DNA of 64,000 bases from Periplaneta americana (Eukaryota > Arthropoda > Insecta > Blattodea > Blattidae), in assembly GCF_040183065.1 (NCBI RefSeq), contig NC_091119.1, positions 207,249,298 through 207,313,297 on the forward strand, given 5' to 3'. Positions 44,731 to 55,881 of this stretch are shown piece after piece. The position numbers were made by a program, and so were the translations under genes. Numbering within the stretch: position 1 is the stretch's first letter; each line of letters begins with the position of its first letter. Below the pieces are notes generated by a model, which ran no database searches, was not told the DNA's origin, and saw only the letters and a program-made list of their open reading frames with translations.

Positions 44731-45189
44731 TTATGATACAAAAACCTGGAAATGAAACAAGCACATTAACCTGATCAAGGGCCAAGTGGTGAGAGAAATT
44801 AACAGCTCTGGTGTTACTATGTGTATTCAACAAAACTAGGGTCTAGACAGATAACAGATTCCAGCATTGTAAAAACTTTGTACATTTTTTTTCATTTACT
44901 CTTGAGCCCTCACTCTAATGTAAAAAATAAATTGAAAAAAAGCTTTCAAACAAGATTATGGCAAATATTAAAGACCAAACTAAGTTTCTGCAATAAAGTA
45001 AAAGCTATTAGCACCTATGCCACACTGTATTTACATACAGCTCATGTATTTTGCCAAGACACTCGTGATGCGCAGTAGGGGAACAACGTTTCTGTGGAGA
45101 GGGTAGGAGTAGAAGGGAAAGTCGGGCATGTGTCTACCGAGTTCAAGGCAAAAGCTAACCCATTCCCCTATAATTCGTAAGTAGACTCA
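44731..45189 (-). repeat. Remaining duplicated intron module, then unassigned sequence
   Basis: 44745-44890 matches 63455-63600 (GAAACAAGCAC, CCTGATCAAGG, AGCATTGTAAAAA). Beyond that nothing is recognised until the R2-like fragment. Confidence 0.6.
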
Positions 45190-47520
45190 TCCGATCTCGT
45201 GCGCAGCTCTGTAGGAAGAGTGGGGGAGTGTCTGGACATAATGCATGAGCTGTGCTCATTTGGGCTAATAAAATGGTCACCAACAGATCTAGAGGACATT
45301 CACAGAACCATAAGGACCTATCTCACCAAACACAGCAGTAGAACGTTTAATATTACCAACACAATTAGGTGGAATGGGCAGCCTGCATGCATCACAAATA
45401 ACTACCAGTACTTTCAGGCAACACTTCCATGACAAAAGTCAGATAAACCGCATGTTTAAAGTGATATATAAACCAGACTCTACTGCCACACTGCTCCAGC
45501 TTTCAGATCTAGAATATAACGTAAATGAAGTCATCACACAGGACTAAATAGATCATTGGAAACAAAAAGACATTCATGGTGAGGACCCACATGCACTGGA
45601 TCAAGAAGAAACAGATAAAAATGCTTCAAATCTCTGGCTGAAGAAAGCTAACATATTCGGAGAAACTGCTGAGTTCGTGCTAGGTATCCAATACAAATTA
45701 ATTCCTACAAAATGCCATATAAAATACATATTGAAAGGAAACATAGAAGACACTAAATGCCGACGCTCTAGCAAACACACAGAATCCAAAGAACCAGTGG
45801 CGGCTCCTGCATATTTCTTAAGAGGAGGAAAGAAGTTAACAGCGCAAAATGACACCTTCCTAAGAGAAACATGCTAAAAATTAGCCTACATGCATACATG
45901 TAAGACTGGGTAGTGTTGGGGTTGGCCTTCCTTTTTGTATAGCAATAATCTGTTCTTGTAAACTGAATTTCCTAAATTTTCCAAAATATAATGTGTTTTC
46001 ACTTCCATTCATTGTTGAATAATTGCGCAAATTAACAATTACAAGGAAATTCACAACTTCGCAGCATTTTTCACGCACACTACAGCATCACATGTGTTGG
46101 AAGAGACCTGCTACTAACACGTAACCGGAACCGTTTTACTGAAGTGGGAATGGGAAATAATGTGTTAGGAAAACAAGAACACTGCACCCACCCACGTGGT
46201 CTGTGTTGTCACATGTACATTTTACAAGTTCCGTATCACATGCTTTTGAAGAATATCAGTTCTTGTAAAGTCATACTACCATTATTGTTCAAAGCTGCCG
46301 GTGGCCGATTAATTTTTCTTACGTTAAAAATAATGTAATTTGGAGTAAATTCAATTTCAAATATATTTGTACAAAACTGACAACTTGGCTGTTGTCCTGT
46401 CTAGTAGACAATGAATGGAAGTGAATTTCAGGGGTCGAAAAGCTCTGCGATACTAACGTAGAACTACTTCCTCTTTGTTTTATATAAATCCAACTTCAAC
46501 TTTCAGATATCCTCGAAAGTTTCAAACCATGAATAGTAGCTTATATAAAGTGGAATGAATAAAATATAAAAAAAAAAAGTTTATATGGTGTATTTCATAG
46601 CTTTGTGTTAGAACTGGTTTTATTGTGCCTCCTCCTAGATGTGTTATAGTCTGGTTGAACGCAGCATCGTTAGATGGCAGCGGTAGCGAGCTTTGCTGCA
46701 AGACCAGGCGGTTTCTATTTCCCTCCCATGCGCTGATTCAGAGGAGGATCTCCTTCCTATCCGTTCATTTACTTGCTTTAGAACTCTGCTTCTTTCTCTG
46801 GCCACTAGTGCGCTGTTGTCTATGTGTGTTAACTGCAGTAAAGGAGGAATGGATTGACTTTCCTCCACACAAACAATCTCGCATCCTTCTCACAGTTTTC
46901 TAGCAGCACATGAATGTGCGTCGTTTAAAACTCGATCAACCGGGGTTTTCTTATAGTTGTGAACTTAAAAACTATCGAACCTTCCTCGAATTTCAAGGCA
47001 TATATTTCACGTGAAAAACGTGAGGAGGACGTTCCTCCCTTCCCTCCCCAGAGGAACCGCCACTGCAAAGAACATATAATAAGTGGGTGTACTATGTCAA
47101 CGTCTTCAAAGGCACAACAATGTAGCCAAAATCATTCACAAGGAGAGAGCAAGCAAAACTAAGCTTAACAACGACTCAATATGAACCAGAATTTATTCTA
47201 GAAAACGAAAACTTTAAAACATATTGGGACAGAGAAATCAGAGTGGATAGAAAGATGCAGCCAACACACCAGACACAGAGCAAGAACAAAAAAGATTACT
47301 CAATAATAGCTACATCACAACCTACAACACTCACAAGTAGGCCTACATGTAATTAGCCATAGAAATCAAGGACATGTGGAAGGTCACCTGAGCCACCGTA
47401 CATCCAATAACACTAAACCAATGGCATCACACCGAAGACATTACACTCTCCACATCTCCAACATATTTTACCACTACTTCAAAAATCAGTAATCTGAGAC
47501 ACTATGTCACATTGTTCGAC
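45190..47520 (+). mobile_element. R2-like non-LTR retrotransposon, degraded, split by a hAT
   Basis: Plus-strand frames encode a C-terminal segment with WLKKANIFGETAEFVLGIQY, CHIKYILKGNIEDTKCRR and SKHTES. After the hAT insertion come YWDREIRVDRKMQP and IEIKDMW-type motifs, and an HPI-like motif with many stops. This is the layout of R2-class elements (zinc knuckle, then restriction-like endonuclease). Only the last 600-700 codons remain. The 3' end may be the (AAT)n at 47657. Confidence 0.65.
45787..47073. mobile_element. Non-autonomous hAT element in the R2-like copy
   Basis: Termini CAGTGGCGGCTCCT and (reverse complement) CAGTGGCGGTTCCT bound 45795-47065. A perfect 8-base duplication CAAAGAAC flanks it at 45787-45794 and 47066-47073, the hAT hallmark. 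No transposase motif in its 1.27 kb. A second element with similar ends is at 51223-52422. Confidence 0.85.
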
Positions 47521-47656
47521 GTTTCCTAAATGCCGAATAATCTGTGGCGCTTGATGTACCATTTTTTTCTTTCTAAAGAAATTAGAAACATGTAAATCCA
47601 TATCATTAACCCATGTACCATTTTTCTCCTTCTAAAAAATTAGAAAAATTAACTCC

Positions 47657-47695
<39 letters not shown>

Positions 47696-48754
47696 TGGCA
47701 ACCCTAGCCTATTATCTCCTGGCCTAGTTGCCTCATAAGTGGTACTATGTTGGTATCACTTGTGAGGTTCAGACCTGTCTTCGGACAGTTGACTAAACAA
47801 CAATAATTAATTACATCTGAGTATAGTCCAGATCAGCTTACTTCATACCCTAAGGATGAAACCTAACCATTTTTCCCCCATTACCACATAGGCTAGTGGA
47901 TTGTGGTGATTTTCTAGTTTGCAGGTTGAATTTTCTTTTGCCAACTTCGTTTCGAATTTCGATACTGACAAATACTACAAATGGTAGTGATTTTGTAACT
48001 GGCAGCTGAGACAAGTAACGACAATATTTGTCGGTACTGGAATTCCATGATATTAAAATTGTACTAGATTTCTGAGTCAGTTACTGGAAGATAGTGAAAT
48101 TTGAACATACTAATAATTAATTAATTAATATCAGTATTAATATTAATACATAATAGTTATTTTATGTGTTGCGTTGTGGTTATAATTCAAGACTATAGTC
48201 AGGTAAGCTTTCGGAGTTAGTACTAATAATTTCATGTGATCAAACAAATTGCATTTTTAGGTTAGGTCTCGAGAGTCAATTGTTTAGTCAAACCAATGAA
48301 TTTCGTATTGCCAGACAAAATAATTGACATGTTGATCCCTTTCCCGTATAGTTTGCCTACGAAAATATGTTACAAATCATTGAATTATTTAGAATAACCT
48401 TCCAACATAAAGTACGGTAAGTAAATAAGTCATTTAGCACGTAGGATCGTGTGATACCTGGTAACTGTTGGCAACACTGACAAGACGGAAATATTTGCTG
48501 TTTAGGAACTGTTCTTATGTGACCCTCACTATAGACTCGATTGTTCGTTCACATGTCTTTCTTTCCGCCTGATTCCTCATGATATTCAGTGAATCTCTCA
48601 AACCTTCTGTATGCCTTGCTACACAGTATTGGGAAGGAAGACAGAAGACAAGTTTAATGTTAAATTCTGAATGCACATGCATTCACACACACGTATTATT
48701 GTGAATTTATTTCACCCTCCGTTTAAACTCTTGCCAGTCGTGATATCTTCTTAA
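47521..48754. other. Serpin intron; short repeats
   Basis: (AAT)n at about 47657-47690. 47690-47800 shares the GCCTCATAAGTGG...CTTCGGACAGTTGACTAAAC arrangement with the inverted-repeat family at 50770-51040. Otherwise no feature. Confidence 0.45.
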
Positions 48755-49019
48755 TTATGTACTCTGCAGCCCCAGAATTACTGGAAACTGACACCACTAC
48801 TAATGCTTTCATGCTTTTTAAAGTTAAGACTTTCATATGGAGCATGCATACCCTTGTTATTTCAAAATTAAAACTTCACTCTAAAGTTTACATTTCAGTA
48901 TACCAAGACATACTCTACATACAAACACAGAAACGCCCTGACCAATATGAGTTAGAAAAGAGAATTTCACCTACATTTCATCTGGAATCAGTATGAGAAA
49001 CAAATTTTATTTGGAAAAT
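48755..49019 (-). repeat. Duplicated intron module (cassette 5 side)
   Basis: Resembles 30985-31200 next to cassette 9. It is cut by the RNase H LINE and resumes at 50288. Confidence 0.55.
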
Positions 49020-50287
49020 GTTGTTGTTGTTGTTGTTGTTGTCTAGTGCCTTGCATCTGGCAATGAAGCCATTAGCAGTCGTGCTTTCCAATACTTTTGA
49101 ACTGTAGTTTCTTCTGATCTTAATGCTTCACAGGTCTTCATTCATTTCTGCTGGATCGTTACACAGGACACATATGGGTGAAGCTGAGATACCTATTCTG
49201 TAGAGATGACTTGCTAGACAGTCATGATTTGTCAATAGTCTGAAGGCTGCAACTGCTGTTTTCCTTGATCTCTGGGGGATTATATCTGGGTTGGAAAGTA
49301 GTGGAATCCATTTTTTGTCTCTAGCATTTGATTCTATTTCTTGTAGGTATGAATGAGAAAATTTTGTAGCGATCAAGCATTTTATTGAGGAATATGAGAA
49401 ATTAAATTTAGATTTTTGTTTTATTGTTGTGCCTTTCTTTGCAAGTGTGTCTGCGGTTTCATTCCCCATGACTCCACAGTGTGCTGGAATCCATTGGAGA
49501 CGGACAATCTTATTAACTTTTTGGAGTTGTGTTAACATTTTGTAGCATTCTCTTATTTTTGTTGACTTCTTTGTAGCATTTGAACATATTCCCTGAATTG
49601 CAGCTTTAGAATCTGAAAGAATTACTGTCTTGTTATATTTATTTAAGGGAAGATTTAATAATTCTCGGAGAGCAATGTGTATAGCCTCTATTTCACCATC
49701 ATAACTTGTTGTGTCTCTGCCAACAGAATGATAAAAGGAAAAATGTGTACATGTAACTCCAGCTCCAGTAAGGTTTTCTGTGGTGGATCCATCGGTATAT
49801 ATATATGTAGCCATTCTTCTGTAGGGTATCTAGTATTGATCGTTTCCAGTGCTAGAAGTTTTTGTATTTCTTTTGGTGTGTCTGATTTACTTATTTCCTC
49901 TGTTAATTCCAAACTGAAGGTAGGTTACAATAATTCCAATGGATTTTCTCTTATGAGTAAATTTTCTCTGGTACCGGTATTAGGAATGTTCAATTTGGAT
50001 TTAATCTGTGTTACCTTTTCTAGGAAACTACTATCAGTTTTAAGGATTGAGGAAGGGAGGTTCTTTTCTGTCCATTTAGAGATTGGCAGTCGTAACATTT
50101 TCTTCTATTTTTGTTGTTATTGGTGGGATTCGTGTTAAGGTAAGCATGGCAACAACAGGTGTGGATTTATCTGCTCCAGTGATTAGACGAAGAGCCTGAT
50201 TTTGTAGTTGTTCAAGTTTATTGATGTTAACATTTGCAGCTGTTATTAATGCTTGAGAACAGTACAAGAGGTTTGGTTTAATATACA
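49020..50287 (-). mobile_element. Non-LTR retrotransposon with RNase H domain, 5'-truncated
   Basis: Flanked by the 9-base duplication TTGGAAAAT (49011-49019, 50288-50296); the 3' tail is (CAA)n on the minus strand. From 50287 down: the reverse-transcriptase end (KPNLLYCSQALITAANVNIN, LEQLQNQALRLITGADKSTP), a linker, then RNase H. At least two frameshifts separate these parts, one in the TATATATA run at about 49800. Sister copies are at 52938-53909 and 63708 to the window end. Confidence 0.85.
49128..49814 (-). pseudogene. RNase H domain of a non-LTR element
   Basis: 228 codons carrying the four RNase H acidic residues: Asp in YIYTDGSTT, Glu in YDGEIEAIH, Asp in VILSDSKAAIQG and Asp in GNETADTLAKKG, with WIPAHCGVMGN between the last two. 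It ends with a zinc-knuckle-like start (CVLCNDPAEMNEDL) before a stop. In its element it would remove RNA from the RNA:DNA hybrid during reverse transcription. It is cut from its upstream RT part by a frameshift. Confidence 0.85.
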
Positions 50288-50451
50288 TTGGAAAATAAAA
50301 CACATGCAATGTCTGCAGTTTGGTTACATCAGATTGTTCTTAAAGCACAGTCTGTGCACATCACAGTTTCTTTATCACTGCTGAATGGCAGACTCACATC
50401 AAACTCGAGCCTTCACTAGTCACAGCACACAACTCTCAGTTCAGGTCTCAC

Positions 50452-50585
50452 TCACTATAGATGGCGTAAACGACCAATAAATATGGAAATTTCACAATTA
50501 TTCTCTTGAAGAACGAAAACAAAAGGATGGTTAGCTTGGAACATTTTAGGAGGCGGAGGCATCGAATATTTCACGGCTATCATTC
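50452..50585 (-). CDS. Serpin alternative RCL exon, cassette 5 (P1 Tyr)
   Basis: Acceptor TATTTCTTCTAG, phase bases GA, 42 residues, TAG, then TGA and a GTGAGA donor. Loop MIAVKYSMPPPPKM, signature FQANHPFVFVLQE, strand ISIFIGRLRHL. All signature positions fit. P1-P1' by spacing is Tyr-Ser, predicting a chymotrypsin-like target. Its sister is the damaged cassette at 32.1 kb. The flanking intron was later hit by the RNase H LINE. Intact. Confidence 0.9.
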
Positions 50586-51222
50586 CTAGAAGAAATAGGA
50601 AACATGAGAATTAATTTCATTCATTAAGCATTATGAATTTTATTCAACAACAGTATCTGGTTTTAAATGTTTCAGATAATGATAAGCAAATAAATCCTAG
50701 ATTAAAGGCCGGTGCATTCCTACTTAAGCTTCATTTACGAACGTTTGCTTCTCTGTAAATTTAATCGTTTCTTTATTCAACTGTCCGAAGACAGGTTTGA
50801 ACCTCATAAGCGACACCAATAAGGCATTGCTCATGAGGTAACTAAGCCAGGAGATATTGAGATAAGGAAGCCAGTTTCTTTCCCTCCTCAATTCCATACA
50901 TCACCGACTAGATACATATTGCACTAGTCAGACTTCAGATGCATACAAACAATTGTTCTTCCTCTGACACATATCATCAAGTGAGATGTACTGCCTGATA
51001 ACAGATGTACATATCAGCCAGAACCTCAATCAGAGCAATAAATTTAATTAGAAGAATAAATTATAGATTTCAGAATGTATTCATATACTCCTACATGGAA
51101 ACAGCTATACTTTAATTATAATCTGCCTCATCCTTATGTTAAATGAAACTCACTGGTGCCAACTGTCACACTACAGTGATGCAACACAGGTAGTGTGTTA
51201 TGATATAGCAATTCATTTTTAG
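50586..51222. repeat. Serpin intron with half of an inverted-repeat family
   Basis: 50770-51030 matches one arm of the 29130-29610 inverted repeat (CATGAGGTAACTAAGCCAGG, TAGTCAGACTTCAGATGCAT, GATGTACTGCCTGATAA). Probably a SINE or terminal repeat of an element I cannot name. Confidence 0.55.
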
Positions 51223-52226
51223 CCAGCTACCAGTGGCGGCTGATTGACTGAGGCAAGTGAGGCCGGGCCTCAGTCACTTGGCTTAACTGAAATCAAATTT
51301 TGTGTTTTTATATAATGTATTAGTTATTTGAATGAAGCACATATCGCGCATTTGAAAACTTTGATGTATATAGACCTGTTTTGCAGTAAAATTTGTTCCT
51401 GAGGCCAGAATTGCTCATGCCGGGTCTGGCTTGTGATGTATATAGACCTGTTTTGCAGTAAAATTTGTTCACGAGGCCAGGATCGCTCGTGCCGGGTTTG
51501 GCTTAATGCATTTCATGTCCTTTCGAGGGCTTTGAGTTTACGCTTAAAACGTTGAAGCTGAGGCACAATTCGGCTGGCCTGGTCAGGTTTCATTCCTCCC
51601 ATCCATGGGCCGGCCTCAAGGGTAGAGTGGGATGGGAATAGCAATGGTGACTTGTCTTCCTAACTAGGCCATAAATAACAAAATTCCAGCTCTAAAGCAG
51701 GCAGAAATCCACTCGAGATTCTCTCCCCTTATATCTCAGTTTATGACATAAGCGAGGGTGTTGTACTATTGTACTTCGTAGTACAGTAGTGAATCTGGGC
51801 CAATGTTGTTATGTATTTCGGGAAAATATAAACAGAAACAAATGCCAGAAATAATGCTGGTGTAGTTAATTCATTGTTAGAGTGTCCTTTTTCGAGAAGG
51901 AATAATACTGAAAGAAAGGAAGTTTTAAATAAAGAAAGAGACTACCGAGATACCTACGACATCGCTGATAATTTTTCTGACACACAATCTTAAAACGCGA
52001 GTTTCTATTGCATCCTGATATGGGCAACATAAATGGTTATGTGGTAATGTGGCGCAAAATAAACTTCTCTTGGCCTTGTTTGTTGCTGTCAAAGGAAAAA
52101 AAAATAAAGAGAAAAGAAAGAAAGGGGAATTTCAACACATAATGTGGGTTGCTTCATCACACTGAAACAATCACTGAAACTCACAGCATAACAGCTTATT
52201 TGGTGAGTGAAATTATTATTTTTCAT

Positions 52227-52292
<66 letters not shown>

Positions 52293-52422
52293 AGTAATAA
52301 TGATATTAATAATATAATAACAACAATAATTAATATCATAAACATTTCCTATCGGAGGCACTTAAACTAGTTGCATCTGGCCTCACCGAGGATATCGATC
52401 ACCGGCCGCTACTGCCACCTAC
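51223..52422. mobile_element. Non-autonomous hAT element
   Basis: Termini CAGTGGCGGCTGATTG and (reverse complement) CAGTAGCGGCCGGTG bound 51231-52414. 8-base flanks CCAGCTAC and CCACCTAC differ at one base. It contains a tandem duplication around 51355-51500 (TGATGTATATAGACCTGTTT) and an (AAT)n tract at about 52232-52290. No transposase motif. Confidence 0.7.
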
Positions 52423-52431
52423 AACACTGCA

Positions 52432-52685
52432 CCACCACTGTGGTGTAATGGTTATTCTGCCTGACTGTGAAACAAGCAAGCCCGTGTTCAAATCCTGGTT
52501 GGAACAAGTTACCTGGTCGAGGTATTTTCGGGGTTTTCCCTCAACCCATTAAGAGCAAATGCTGGGTGCTGGACCCCGGACTCATCTCGTTAGCATTATC
52601 AATTTGATCTCTGTCAGATGCTAGGTGACCAGAGCAGTTGATAAAGCATCATAAAATAACCAACTAAAAGGACAAAAAGAGAAGA
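52432..52685 (+). mobile_element. tRNA-derived SINE with 9-base duplication
   Basis: Head GTGGTGTAATGGTTATTCTG (A box) and GTGTTCAAATCCTGG (B box). Body GTTACCTGGTCGAGGTATTT and GAGCAAATGCTGGG. The target duplication AACACTGCA lies at 52423-52431 and 52686-52694. Same body as 6166-6350 and 36730-36935. Confidence 0.85.
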
Positions 52686-52937
52686 AACACTGCATTCTAT
52701 TAAGATTTTATATTATATGTAAATTATGCTCTGTTCTTACTGTTCAAGAATTTAAATATTTGGGTAGTATAATCGACAAGGATGGTGGAGCCTTTGAGGA
52801 TGCAAATAGTGCATCTGTCCAGTTGTACCCAATATGGAAATCTTATACTGTATTATATCCAGATCTACAAAAATTAAAATCTTTAACAGTAACGTGAAAT
52901 CAATCTTATTACATGGCTGTGAGACATGGAAAACAAG

Positions 52938-53909
52938 TTGTTGTTGTTTTCTAATGCCAGGCGTTTGAAAATAAAGTCATTTGACCTCTTGCACTCCAAT
53001 ATTTTTCAAAGATATTATCATGGTCAGCCACTGAAGCACAGATTTTGAGGTGTGCCGAATCCATTTCTTGGTTTGAGTTGCACAATGGGCAGTTAGGGGA
53101 CTGATATATTCCAATTCTATGCAGGTGTTTGGCCAAACAATCATGGCCTGTCGCCAATCTAAATGCAGCTACAGACGATTTTCGTGGTAAATCGGAAATT
53201 AACTGTGAATTTTGATGCAGAGAGTTCCATTTTTTCCCTTGGGATTGTGTTATCAAATTTTGTTTGTTGTAGTCTAAGTATGTAGATTTAATAAATCTTT
53301 TCTCAGAGTAATACGTAGATTTAGTAACAGGTCTGTAAGTCGCAGTGCTGCCCTTCTTTGCTAAAGCATCCGCATTCTCGTTTCCCAGGATTCCACAATG
53401 GGATGGTATCCAGTGGAATACAATTCTTTTATTGAGTGATATTAGTTGAGAGAGCATTTTAGTTATTTCTGCTGTTTGAGGTGAAGGCATGTGTTTAGAG
53501 ACGATTGATAGAATAGCTGCTTTGGAGTCTGACAATATAACTACATTCTTAAATTTATTGATGTGACATAGAAGATCCCTGAGACTTTCACTTATTGCAA
53601 TGATTTCACCATCAAAACTTGTTGTTCCATATCCAAGAGATCTAAAAAGTGAGAAGAGACAGCACGTAACACCTGCACCGGCACCTTGTTCCCTGGAGAT
53701 CAAGGATCCGTCGGTGTATAATTGAAGCCAGTTTTGTGGAGGGTACCTAATATTAATTGTCTCTAAAGACAATTGTTTCAGTGTTTACTTCTGATTTCAG
53801 TATTTCTTCTGTTAAATTTAGATTATATTCTTTATTTAATAGAGTTAAAGGGTTTGGTTTAATTTGTAAGTTTTCCTTTAAATTCGGGACATTGATTTTC
53901 TGATTTTCT
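52938..53909 (-). mobile_element. RNase H LINE copy nested in another LINE
   Basis: Target duplication GGAAAACAAG at 52928-52937 and 53910-53919; (CAA)n-type 3' tail. 5'-truncated within the linker (NVPNLKENLQIKPNPLTLLN); a frameshift near 53760 separates the linker from the RNase H part. Confidence 0.88.
52951..53772 (-). pseudogene. RNase H and zinc-knuckle region of a non-LTR element
   Basis: 273 codons. RNase H acidic residues are visible in QLYTDGSLI, FDGEIIAIS, VILSDSKAAIL and NENADALAKKG, with WIPSHCGILGN. CPLCNSNQEMDSAHLKIC is a complete CCHC-type knuckle of the kind that follows RNase H in this family. It is longer and better preserved than the copy at 49128-49814. The frame begins just after a frameshift from the linker. 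Confidence 0.87.
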
Positions 53910-54335
53910 GGAAAACAAGTAAAATTATACAAAATAAACTGCAAACATTCGTTAATAGATGTTTACGAAGAATCTTAAAAATTAGATGGCCAGATATAAT
54001 CACAAACTCATAACTATAGAAGATAACAAATCAGAACGAAATCACAATAGAAATCAAAAGACGAAAGTGGAATTGGATAGGGCACACAATCAGGAAAGAA
54101 GATGGAGCAGTAGAAAGAATGGCTTTGGATTGGAACCCCCAGGGTAGTAGAACAAGAGGAAGGCCAAAAAATACATGGAAGAGAACAGTTTTGGAGGAAA
54201 TTGCTAGGGAGGGGAAAACATGGAGCGAAGTGAAGAAGTTGGCTAGAAATAGGGTCCGATGGAGGCACTTTATGAATGCCTTATGCTCCTCATGAGGAGA
54301 TACAGGAGTTTGATTGATTGACTGATTGATGCTTC

Positions 54336-54997
54336 ACGGTGATAACATTCTTTGTATGAGAAAATTATTTCACAACATGCTCATACTGTTGCAATGCGAA
54401 TGCCATATTTGTCACCATTGAATTATTACACTGCTGTTGCATCATGACCAATGGTTACCATTCTCCCATGCTTACCAGTCACTACACACAAAAAGTCAGA
54501 CTTACTGTGTAGCTAAGAACTGAAATTCAATGAAAACTGGAATGTCTTTTCTTTTTTTCTCTTTAATAATCCGTACAGTGAATGTAAACCATTATAGACT
54601 ACATTGCTGCACTCTCTAACAATCATAAATTACAAATGACTTCATCATTTACCAGACTTAATATGCAAAACGACCCAAAAACAACACAGCAGCGGACTTT
54701 TCTTTTTGGAGAACGAAAACAAAGGGGTGGTTGGCCTCAAAGATCTTTGGAAGTTTTGGTGCATGTCGCCTTGATTTGCAGCACATCGTCACACCTAGAA
54801 AACAGCAATATGGAACTCATGTGCTGTAAATTCAGCAGTCACTATCCAAGTGTCTGCTTTGTAAGTTCGTCACTACATCAGAGGTATGGCTACAGCACTG
54901 GATTTCAGTCCAAGTTCTGCAAAGTCAAATCTAATTTGTACTGGGAACAATGTTGGGGCAGATTTCATATCACCACCAACACCACAATCACCAGAAA

Positions 54998-55038
<41 letters not shown>

Positions 55039-55195
55039 TGATGATGATGATGATGAAGACGACAAAGGTGATAATGGTTGTGGAAGTGGTAACAAACTCT
55101 ATCTCAAATCTTCTGTAAGCCTTGCTTTCATGTATGGGGAAAGTAAACAAAGAAGACAGCTTTAATGTTAAATTTTGTTCTTGAATCTCACTCAT
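54336..55195 (-). repeat. Serpin exon module, tandem unit a (cassette 4)
   Basis: Unit of about 850 bp: intron (GTTTCACAACATGCTCATAC...), cassette exon, intron (GGTATGGCTACAGCACTGGA...TTGGGGCAGATTTCATA), then (AAT)n running into (GAT)n at about 55000-55055. Repeated at 55196-57480 and 57481-59160. Confidence 0.85.
54653..54794 (-). CDS. Serpin alternative RCL exon, cassette 4
   Basis: Acceptor TGCTGTTTTCTAG, phase bases GT, 44 residues, TAA, GTCTG, then donor GTAAAT. Loop VTMCCKSRRHAPKLPKI, signature FEANHPFVFVLQK, strand SAAVLFLGRFAY. The loop before the signature is three residues longer than in cassettes 5, 6 and 1. Counting nine residues back gives P1 Arg (RR-HA). The basic run KSRR would suit furin- or trypsin-like targets, but the longer loop makes P1 uncertain. 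Everything after the variable segment is almost identical to cassettes 2 and 3. Intact. Confidence 0.9.
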
Positions 55196-55827
55196 TCTTT
55201 ATACGAGAAAATTGTTTCACAACATACACATGCTGTTGTAATGCAAATGCCATATTTGTCACCATTGAATTATTACATTGCTGTTGCATCATGACAGATG
55301 ATTAACATACTCCCATGGTTACTAGTCACTACACACAAAAAGGCAGACTTACTGTGTAGCTAAGAACTGAAATTCAATGAAAACTGGAACGTCTTTTCTT
55401 TTTTTCTCTTTAATAATCCGTACAGTGAATGTAAACCATTATACACTACATTGCAGCACTCTCTAACAATCATAAACCACAAATCACTTCATCATTTACC
55501 AGACTTAGTATGCAAAACGACCCAAAAATAACACAGCAGCGGAATTTTCTTTTTGGAGAACGAAAACAAAGGGGTGGTTGGCCTCAAAGATCTTTGGAAG
55601 TTCTGGTGCATACAGAAGTGAACTCCCACACATCATCATACCTAGAAAACAGCAATATGGAACTCATGTGCTGTAAATTCAGCAGTCACTATGCTTTATA
55701 AGCTCACAGTCACTAAATGAGAGGTATGGCTACAGCACTGGACTTCAATTCAAGTTCTGCAAAGTCAAATCTGGAAACAATGTTGGGGCAGATTTCATAT
55801 CACCACCAACACCACAATCACCAGCAA

Positions 55828-55880
<53 letters not shown>
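55196..55880 (-). repeat. Serpin exon module, tandem unit b (cassette 3), with RTE insertion at its microsatellite
   Basis: Matches unit a base for base over long stretches. Its (AAT)n (55829-55880) abuts the RTE-like LINE. The module resumes at 57331 with the (GAT)n part and ends at about 57480. Confidence 0.85.
55500..55641 (-). CDS. Serpin alternative RCL exon, cassette 3
   Basis: Same acceptor, phase, length (44 residues) and donor (GTCTG then GTAAAT) as cassettes 2 and 4. Loop MMMCGSSLLYAPELPKI, signature FEANHPFVFVLQK, strand SAAVLFLGRFAY, TAA. The conserved part differs from cassette 4 at one residue (KEN for KEK) while the first eleven loop residues are almost wholly different. P1 by nine-residue spacing is Leu (LL-YA), suggesting a chymotrypsin- or elastase-like target. 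Intact. Confidence 0.9.

Positions 55881-55881
<1 letters not shown>

Larger units (their letters stand above)
52710..54335 (+). mobile_element. LINE fragment split by the RNase H LINE
   Basis: Plus strand: FKYLGSIIDKDGGAFEDANS, then a decayed HGCETW-like block up to 52937. It resumes at 53920 with KLQTFVNRCLRRILKIRWPD, then RKWNWIGHTIRKEDGAVERM and RGRPKNTWKRTVLEEI. It ends in an ATTGATTGACTG repeat tail. This is an RTE/BovB-like reverse-transcriptase C-terminus with frameshifts. The 972-bp interruption carries its own target duplication. Confidence 0.8.

Noticed and set aside
54636-55118. 160-codon plus-strand frame
   Set aside because: It is the antisense of serpin cassette 4 and the adjacent microsatellite. 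The minus strand carries the splice sites and serpin motifs.
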